DNA of 64,000 bases from NCBI RefSeq assembly GCF_026626665.1, contig NZ_JAPNKE010000002.1, forward strand, positions 946,001 through 1,010,000. Direction: 5' to 3'. This document shows positions 56,087-64,000 of this stretch, one piece after another (the stretch's first letter is position 1; each line of letters opens with the position of its first letter). This DNA is from Nannocystis pusilla (GTDB taxonomy: Bacteria > Myxococcota_A > Polyangia > Nannocystales > Nannocystaceae). Made by a program: the position numbers and the translations under genes. Under the pieces are notes generated by a model. The model had not been told where the DNA came from. It did no database searches and saw only the letters and a list, made by a program, of their open reading frames with translations.

Positions 56087-57893
56087 CGCCGGCGTGGCGC
56101 GACAGCACGAGCACGCGCAGCTCGGGCTGGGCCTTCTGCAGGGCGCGCGCGGCCTCGGCGGTGCCGGCCGACAGCTCGGACGAGATGAGGGCGAGGGCCG
56201 GCGGGGGCCGGGTCTGGCGCTGCAGCGCGAGCGCCTCGTCGAGGTGCTCGGCGATGTGGACGGTGTAGCCGAGCTGGCGCAGGGCGGCGGCGACGGCCCC
56301 GCGCAGGTGGAGGTCGTCGTCGAGGATGAGCACCGACTCGACGCCGCGGGTGTCGGACGTGGGGGTCGGATCGACCGCGCGCGGGATGCTGAACACGCGC
56401 GGCAGCACGACCTCGATCGCCAGCGAGTCGAAGCTGGCGCGGAAGCTCGACTCGCTGTCGCGGTTGAGCCGGAGGGCGCCGCCGCCGTGGCGGGCGATCG
56501 CCTGCGCCAGGGCCAGCCGCGCGCGCAGGGCCTCGCCCATGTCGGCGCCGCCCGACTCGACCGGGTAGGCGAGGAAGCGGATCCGGACGTACTCGCCGGC
56601 GGGCAGCCCGAACCCGAGCGAGCGCTCGATCCCCAGCGTCTGCAGGGCGACGTCGATCGCCAGCTTGGCGCCCTGGGGCATGTACGAACGGATGTGTCGC
56701 ACGACGGCGACGACCAGCAGCTCGAGCTGGCGCGGGTCGACGCGGACGGCGCTGCGCAGGCCCTCGACGGGCAGTTCGAGCGCGAGGCCGTCGCCGAGCA
56801 CGCGCCCGAGCAGGCCGCCCATGCGGGCGATCAGCGAGGCGGGGGCGACGTCGATCGGGTCGGCGAGCTGGCGGCGCGCGAACGCGGCGAGCTGGCGCAC
56901 GAGGTCGTTCGCGTTGCGGGCGGCGCTGCGGATCCGCTCGTCGGTGGCGAGGTTCTCGATCTCGGTCAGCGGGTTCTGGAGGTCGGCGCTCATCGCCGAG
57001 GCCAGCCGCGCGACGGCGCCGGTGCGCTCGGCGTGGCGCAGCATCGCCGCGGCCTGCAAGCGGTCGGTGATGTCCTCGCTGACGACGATCACGCCCGAGG
57101 GCTTGCCGTCGCCGCCGGTCAGCGGGATCCGGCTGACCGCGAGCCACTGCTCGCGGCCCGCCGCGACCTGGGTCGCCTCGATGCGGGCGAGCTGCGGGCG
57201 CCCGCTCTGCAGCACCTCGCGCTCGTGCCGCCGCGCGACGTCGCCGCCGTCGCACAGCTCGGGGCGCAGGACGAGCTCGCGGTCGCTGCGGCCGGCCAGC
57301 TGGGCGCCGGTGAGGCCGGCCGCGCGGGCGAACGCGCGGTTGGCCCCGCGGTAGCGCAGGCGGCTGTCCTTCCAGGCGATCCGCTGCGGCAGGTGGTCGA
57401 GGACGGCGGCGGTCTCGTCGATGCGCACGAGCGCGGCGGCCAGCGCGGCGGCCAACGCACTGGCCGCATGGGCATGTCCTTCGGACCAGGTGAAGCGCTG
57501 GCCGAAGGCGGCGAACAGGAGCACGCCGACCAGGCCGTCGCCGCGCGCCGGGGCGGCCAGCAGGGCGGGGGCGCCGAACAGCCGCAGCGGCTTGAGCTCG
57601 GGCGGCGAGACCTCGCCCGCCGGGGCGCTGACGACCCGACCCTCGGCGAACGCCTCGAGCCAGCGCGGGGGCAGCCGCAGCTCGTCGCCGCGCGGCGCCC
57701 CACGCTCGCGCATCCACACGCCGCGCGGGGCAAAGCCGAGTCCGCTGGGCTCGAGGAACGCGGCGAAGTCGAGCCCCTGCGGCTCGGCGAAGGCCGAGAG
57801 CGCCCGCTCGGCCGCGCCCGCACCAGGGAGCAGGAGGCTCCGCAAGGCCGCGGCGAGGGCGGGCAGGCAGCGTTCATCGCCGGGGTCAGGCAT
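56007..57893 (-). CDS. PAS/degenerate histidine-kinase/receiver protein
   Basis: 628 aa from ATG 57893; longer in-frame starts overlap the divergent HAD gene. A GAF-like domain (LLAAPARGDGLVGVLLFAAF) is followed by a PAS domain (LDHLPQRIAWKDSRLRYRGA ... VIVVSEDITDRLQ). The HisKA position reads LASAMSADLQNPLTEIENLA, where the usual H-(E/D) pair is missing. The ATPase region lacks clear N, G1 and G2 boxes. The C-terminal receiver has SVLILDDDLHLRGAVAAALR and an altered phospho-site region (PALALISSELSAGT). It may be a pseudokinase scaffold. A palindrome at 57470-57493 encodes WSEGHAHA. The 3' end is duplicated. Confidence 0.75.
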   Translation of the reverse strand: MPDPGDERCLPALAAALRSLLLPGAGAAERALSAFAEPQGLDFAAFLEPSGLGFAPRGVWMRERGAPRGDELRLPPRWLEAFAEGRVVSAPAGEVSPPELKPLRLFGAPALLAAPARGDGLVGVLLFAAFGQRFTWSEGHAHAASALAAALAAALVRIDETAAVLDHLPQRIAWKDSRLRYRGANRAFARAAGLTGAQLAGRSDRELVLRPELCDGGDVARRHEREVLQSGRPQLARIEATQVAAGREQWLAVSRIPLTGGDGKPSGVIVVSEDITDRLQAAAMLRHAERTGAVARLASAMSADLQNPLTEIENLATDERIRSAARNANDLVRQLAAFARRQLADPIDVAPASLIARMGGLLGRVLGDGLALELPVEGLRSAVRVDPRQLELLVVAVVRHIRSYMPQGAKLAIDVALQTLGIERSLGFGLPAGEYVRIRFLAYPVESGGADMGEALRARLALAQAIARHGGGALRLNRDSESSFRASFDSLAIEVVLPRVFSIPRAVDPTPTSDTRGVESVLILDDDLHLRGAVAAALRQLGYTVHIAEHLDEALALQRQTRPPPALALISSELSAGTAEAARALQKAQPELRVLVLSRHAGGEGVVVSGSFEALAARVRQALDTRPG

Positions 57894-57942
57894 CTGGAGG
57901 TGACAGTGTATCAGGGCCGGAGGTCGGTTAGCCTGTCGCGGC

Positions 57943-58629
57943 ATGATCGGCCTGCCGCAAGCGCTGCTCCTCGACCTCGACGGCACCCTCGTCCACAGCG
58001 AGCACATCCATACCGAGGGCCTGGTCCGCTTCTGCGCGGGCCGCGGGCTCGAACTCAGCGAGCCCGAACGGCTGTTCGTGATCGGCCACGCCTGGCAGGA
58101 GATCTACGCCGAGCTGCGATTGGAGGCGCGCCTGGGAGCAACCCTGGCGGAGGTGCTGGCCGGCACCACGGCGGCCAAGGACGTGATGTTCGCGGCCGGG
58201 TTGAGGCTTCCTGTCCTCGAGGGGGCGCGCGAGCTGGTCTCTTTGGCCCACGCCGCCGGGATCGCGGTGGCGATCGTGAGCGGTTCGGCGCGCTCGGAGA
58301 TCGTGCAGGCGCTGGAGGTGCTCGAGATCGGCGAGCTGCTGCGCTTCTACGTCGGCGCCGAGGACGTGATCCGCGGCAAGCCCTCGCCGGAGGGCTATGT
58401 CCTGGCGGCGCAGCGGCTCGGCGCGGCGCCGGAGCGGTGCCTGGTGGTCGAGGACAGCGAGGCCGGGATCGCGGCCGGGCTCGCGGCCGGCATGCGCGTG
58501 CTGGCGACCTCGGCGGCCAACCCGCCGCCGGATCGGCCCGGGCACCAGCGGCAACACGCGGCTCACCGCGTGGTCCCCGGGCTCGCCGGGCTGCAGCTGG
58601 CCGACCTCGCGGCGGTGATGACCTCGTGA
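57943..58629 (+). CDS. HAD-superfamily phosphatase (subfamily IA)
   Basis: 228 aa. HAD motifs: LLLDLDGTLVHSEHIHTEG (motif I nucleophile Asp), VAIVSGSARSEIV (motif II Ser), VIRGKPSPEGYV (motif III Lys) and CLVVEDSEAGIAAGLAAGM (motif IV Asp). The helical cap follows motif I. It resembles beta-phosphoglucomutase and sugar-phosphatase relatives. The gene overlaps the next by four bases (GTGA), so the phosphatase and the membrane nucleotidyltransferase probably share a pathway. Confidence 0.88.
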   Translation: MIGLPQALLLDLDGTLVHSEHIHTEGLVRFCAGRGLELSEPERLFVIGHAWQEIYAELRLEARLGATLAEVLAGTTAAKDVMFAAGLRLPVLEGARELVSLAHAAGIAVAIVSGSARSEIVQALEVLEIGELLRFYVGAEDVIRGKPSPEGYVLAAQRLGAAPERCLVVEDSEAGIAAGLAAGMRVLATSAANPPPDRPGHQRQHAAHRVVPGLAGLQLADLAAVMTS

Positions 58630-59740
58630 GCGCGCCCGTCCTGGTGCTGATGCCCGACGCCGAGGCGCGGGTCGACCTGGCCCGCCCGGTGCTCGGCACC
58701 ACCCCCGCGGTCCGCCTCGCCGAGGCCGCTCGCCGCGCCGGCTTCGCCGAGGTGCTCCTGGCCCCAGGGACATGTTCGATCGTACATGGCGCGAGGGTCG
58801 TGTCGTCCGGCGAGCCGATCGCGGCCCCGGCGCTGCTGGTGTTCGAGAGCGCGGTGATCGCCGAGCCGCTGCTGCGCGCGCTCGTCGAGCAGCCGCTGGC
58901 GGCCGACGAGGGCTACTCGCTCGGCGACGGGCTCGGACGTCCGAGTGCGTGGTGTACCGGTCACCTCGCGTGCGTGCCGGCCGAGCTGCCGATCGCGGAG
59001 GAGTTGCCGTGGCCGGCCGATCGCGGGCCCGCAGATCTCGCGCGCTACGTGTACGGCGAAGATCGTGCGCGGCTCGAGGCGGTGATCTGGAGCGATCGCG
59101 GCGACGCTGTCGAGGGCGCCGCGAGCGCTTCGGGGTGGCTGCGCGCGATCGTGAATCGCTTGGCCGACGGCGGTCGTCCGCTGGGACAGATCGAGCTCGC
59201 GGCGACGGTGACGGCGGTCCTCGCCGGGCCGGCGGCTCTGCTCGGTGGACGGCTCGGGATCGTCCTCGGGGCCGCGCTGCTCTGCATCGGGGTGCAGCTC
59301 GCGGCCGTGGTGCCCGCGCTCGCGCGACTGGTCCGCGGGCGCGGGGCGCGGCCGACGTGCAGTGGCTCGCGCCCGCGGTGCGACCGTTCGGGCACGCGGC
59401 CTACGTCGCCGCGTTGACCTACGCGCTGGTCGCCGAGGCGGGTCGCTCCAGCGTCGCCGGCCTGGTGCTGCTCGGCCTCGGCGCGGGCGCGGCGTTCTTG
59501 TCGCTGGCCCACGCGCGCGACGTGCTGCGCGGCGAGCGACCGCGCTTCGAATTGCCGAGCGCCGACGCGTTCGCGGCGCGGCTCGGCGCCACGCTGCCGG
59601 CGTGGTCGAACAGCGACGTCCGCGTCGAGGTCGTCGCGCTGGCGCTGGCCGTCACGGGCGCGCCAGGCCTGCCCTGGGGCGTGCTCGTCGGCGCCGCGCT
59701 CGCGCGGCTGTGGCGGTGGTTCATCGCGCCGAGAGGGTGA
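58626..59740 (+). CDS. Nucleotidyltransferase-like protein with C-terminal membrane domain, apparent frameshift
   Basis: About 371 aa from GTG 58626 (GTGA overlap). The N-terminal ~165 residues have the character of a GT-A/NTP-transferase fold ([51 protein letters not shown]) with a [15 protein letters not shown] segment. Then come hydrophobic helices ([20 protein letters not shown]). After one missing base near 59352, further helices follow ([37 protein letters not shown]) and a final [12 protein letters not shown] segment. The CDP-alcohol transferase DGxxAR motif is not seen. Phospholipid or polyol head-group metabolism is a guess. A palindrome at 58768-58790 encodes PGTCSIVHG. Confidence 0.6.
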
Positions 59741-59893
59741 GCGAGGCCTCACAAAACGAGCCCGCCCGATCGCACTCGTTGGAGACACACACATCGGGTC
59801 TCGAGTCGCGCCGCGCCATGCCGCGGGGGGCAGCGCACGCGCGGTGTTTGACCCCACCTGGCCCGGATGCTAGGTTTGCCGCCAGGCTCCTTC

Positions 59894-62360
<2,467 letters not shown>

Positions 62361-62362
<2 letters not shown>

Positions 62363-62569
62363 GGCGCGAAGCGCCGCCGCACGGAGCCGCCGGGACGCGA
62401 GTCTCGGCGGCTTCGCCGTTTCGGGCCGCATCGAGCGCGAAGCGCCGCGATGGAGCCGCCGGGACGCGAGTCTCGGCGGCTTCGCCGTTCCAGGCCGCAT
62501 GGAGCGCAGCGCCCGCGACGCGGAGCCCGGGCGCGAGTCTCGGCGGCTTCGCCGTCTTGAGGGCCGCGC
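62361..62569. repeat. Three tandem ~70-bp repeats downstream of lon
   Basis: Units at about 62361-62431, 62432-62500 and 62501-62569 share GCGAGTCTCGGCGGCTTCGC within a longer match. The first two are nearly identical; the third is diverged. Each has a small hairpin CGGCGgcttCGCCG. They begin at the last base of the lon stop codon. No reading frame. Confidence 0.8.
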
Positions 62570-62686
62570 TCACTGCCGCGACGAGGATGAAGCGTCAGCT
62601 CTCGAGGTCGTGTCCTCGCCAGCTCGCGAGGCGCGACGTGTCTACTCACCGTCGCTGTCGAATCGGCGAATACTACATGGCCGCAG

Positions 62687-62733
62687 AGACCTGTCCCATC
62701 GCGCAGGTCTCGGCGGCCATGTCCTTCGGTCAT
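62687..62733. repeat. Palindrome-family cluster at convergent gene ends
   Basis: AGACCTG...CAGGTCT with perfect 7-bp arms (10-base spacer containing TCCC), followed by GGCCATGTCC. It lies between lon and the convergent cyclophilin gene. The rest of 62570-62749 shows no gene. Confidence 0.6.
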
Positions 62734-62749
62734 GAAAGAGGCGAGCGGC

Positions 62750-63622
62750 TCACTTCTTGGCGCGCTCGAACGTGACCTTGTTGATCTTCACGTCGTCGAG
62801 CGGGCGATCGGCGCGGGTCTTGACCTTGCTGATCTCGATCGCGGTCTTGCTGTCGCACTTGCCGAACACGGCGTGCTTGTCGTCGAGGTGCGGCGTGGCG
62901 GCGACGGTGACGAAGAACTGCGAGCTGCCGGTGTTCGGCCCGCGGTTGGCCATCGACAGGATGCCCGGGCCGCTGTGGCGCAGGGTCTTGTCGAACTCAT
63001 CGACGATGAGGAAGCCCGGGCCGCCGGTGCCGTTGCCCAGCGGATCGCCGCCCTGCAGCATGAAGCCGGGGATCACGCGGTGGAACAGGGTGCCGTCGTA
63101 GAAGTTGCCCGTCTTCCAGGTGTCTTCCTTCTTGACGTAGTAGGGCCGCACGCCGCGCGCGAGGCCGACGAAGTTGGCGACCGTCTTGGGTACCTGCTCC
63201 TCGAACAGCTCGCAGCGGATCGGGCCCATCGTGGTGTCGAGGGTGGCGAACAGCTTGCCCTTCGACTTGTCGGCGAGCACCTCGTCGCCGGCCAGCGCCT
63301 GCTCGAGGGTGATCTCGCCCATCGGGTCACCCTGGGCCTTGTTGAACTCGAGCAGGTCGGCCGGGGAGAGGCCAGGGCGTACGTTCTGGCCCTTCTTGAA
63401 CTTCGAAGCCGCGGGCTGCGGCTCGGTCTTGGCCTCCTGCTTGGTCTCCGGGGCCTTGGCCTCGGGCGCCTTCACTTCGGGCGCCTTGGCGTCCGGCTTC
63501 TTGGCCTCGGTCTTGGTCGACTCGGCCTTGCCAGCGTCGGTCTTGCCGGCGTCGGGGGCGCAGGCGGCAAGCACCAGCGCGCAGGAGAGGGAGAGGATGC
63601 GGACGTGCGAGATCTCGGGCAT
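62750..63622 (-). CDS. Peptidyl-prolyl cis-trans isomerase, cyclophilin type, lipoprotein
   Basis: 290 aa from ATG 63622. Lipoprotein signal ILSLSCALVLAACAPDAG, then a Lys/Ala/Glu/Pro-rich linker of KAPE-type repeats (~25-75). The cyclophilin domain has LFEEQVPKTVANFVGLARGV, TLFHRVIPGFMLQGGDPLGN, GTGGPGFLIVDEFD, LSMANRGPNTGSSQFFVTVA and LDDKHAVFGKCD, including the active-site Arg (HRVIPGFM) and Phe-Phe. It acts as a folding catalyst in the periplasm. A second cyclophilin gene lies immediately upstream on the same strand. Confidence 0.92.
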   Translation of the reverse strand: MPEISHVRILSLSCALVLAACAPDAGKTDAGKAESTKTEAKKPDAKAPEVKAPEAKAPETKQEAKTEPQPAASKFKKGQNVRPGLSPADLLEFNKAQGDPMGEITLEQALAGDEVLADKSKGKLFATLDTTMGPIRCELFEEQVPKTVANFVGLARGVRPYYVKKEDTWKTGNFYDGTLFHRVIPGFMLQGGDPLGNGTGGPGFLIVDEFDKTLRHSGPGILSMANRGPNTGSSQFFVTVAATPHLDDKHAVFGKCDSKTAIEISKVKTRADRPLDDVKINKVTFERAKK

Positions 63623-63714
63623 GGTCGTAGGTCCGTAGACGGCGAGGGTTTTCCCACGACCGCGCGCCGCGGCCAGCGAATCTGCACGCGCAGAGCCGTG
63701 AGGAAGATCGCGGG

Positions 63715-64000
63715 TCATGGTTCGCGGCGGATCGTGACCGTCGCAATCTTCGGCGGGTTCGCAGGGTCGGCCAGGGCCCGGCGCGCCAGCTCGCGGACGA
63801 CATCCTCGGAGTCGCACGAGCCAATGATGGTGTGCTTGCCCTTGAGCTGGGTCAGCGGGGCGAACGAGATGAAGAACTCGGCGGCGCTGCTGTGCGGCGC
63901 GCCGGTGTTGGCGAGGGCGAGCAGGCCCGGGCGATCGAACACGTGTCCGGCGGACATCTCGTCCTGAAGCACGAAGCCCGGGCCGGTCCCGCGGCGGCCG
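63715..64000 (-). CDS. Cyclophilin-type peptidyl-prolyl isomerase, 5' part beyond window
   Basis: The last ~94 residues only; the frame stays open to the window end, beginning GRRGTGPGFVLQDEMSAGHV. The match to GTG(G)PGFxxxDE, then LLALANTGAPHSSAAEFFIS and LKGKHTIIGSCDSEDVVREL, identifies the C-terminal half of a cyclophilin fold. It ends with a TGA at 63715 and is 92 bases from the next cyclophilin gene, so the two are probably co-transcribed duplicates. Confidence 0.8.
   Translation of the reverse strand, partial: GRRGTGPGFVLQDEMSAGHVFDRPGLLALANTGAPHSSAAEFFISFAPLTQLKGKHTIIGSCDSEDVVRELARRALADPANPPKIATVTIRREP

Noticed and set aside
55860..59417. Plus-strand open frame of 1185 codons
   Set aside because: Most of it is antisense to the hybrid-kinase-like gene, with Gly/Ala/Arg-rich low-complexity translation typical of a high-GC shadow frame. 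Only the end, from 58626, is real.
4293..59740. Programmed ribosomal frameshifting to explain the broken genes
   Set aside because: Too many unrelated genes, no slippery heptamers plus pseudoknots, and all repaired by missing bases in short runs; assembly error is simpler.

Overview
The window is high-GC DNA (roughly 70% G+C by eye) from a myxobacterium, most likely of the Nannocystis/Plesiocystis type. The signs are a MYXO-CTERM-like sorting tail (14-1051), a CHAT protein behind an unusual sigma factor, a membrane Ser/Thr kinase, RsbR-like and hybrid histidine-kinase sensors, and seven secreted or lipoproteins whose lipobox is followed by a long Thr/Ser/Gly/Asp linker. The organism call is inference; no rRNA or tRNA is present to test it.

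Layout. 0-10 kb: secreted protein, UbiA-type prenyltransferase, radical SAM enzyme, pseudopilin-like protein, linker lipoprotein, thioredoxin/NHL protein, quinolinate synthase NadA, SGNH esterase. 10-24 kb: amidinotransferase-fold hydrolase, lipoproteins, trypsin-like protease, the sigma / anti-sigma-like / CHAT operon, 5'-nucleotidase, PAS-STAS regulator, SnoaL-like and CAP-domain exported proteins. 24-36 kb: ankyrin protein, VWA lipoprotein, YfhO-like membrane protein with DUF2304 and a divergent GT2 glycosyltransferase, amidase, Cys-rich lipoprotein, second sigma-like factor. 36-44 kb: three-gene Ser/Thr kinase operon, metallophosphoesterase, orphan ISP-like adenine methyltransferase. 44-64 kb: membrane proteins, DUF4003, VWA protein, pappalysin-like protease, FG-GAP lipoprotein, fatty-acid hydroxylase, SpoU methyltransferase, two hybrid sensor proteins, HAD phosphatase with a nucleotidyltransferase/membrane protein, Lon protease and two cyclophilins (the second cut by the window end).

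Two features run through the whole window. First, there is a dense family of short imperfect palindromes built from the half-site GGACA(T/G)G(T/C) and its complement, with about 4-nt loops. They lie at eight of nine convergent gene ends and also, translated in frame, inside many genes including NadA, UbiA, the radical SAM enzyme, the amidase, two kinases and the methyltransferase. This is the best candidate for an undescribed system. Second, about half of the genes (some 22) can only be read through by restoring one missing base, or one missing GC/CG unit. The consistent deletion direction points to residual long-read assembly errors rather than real pseudogenes. I therefore give merged gene coordinates and mark each apparent frameshift.

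Two genes (amidase and degenerate hybrid kinase) carry a duplicated 3' end including the stop codon, both with an 88-bp period. Three ~70-bp repeats follow lon, and iteron-like repeats lie upstream of the ankyrin gene.
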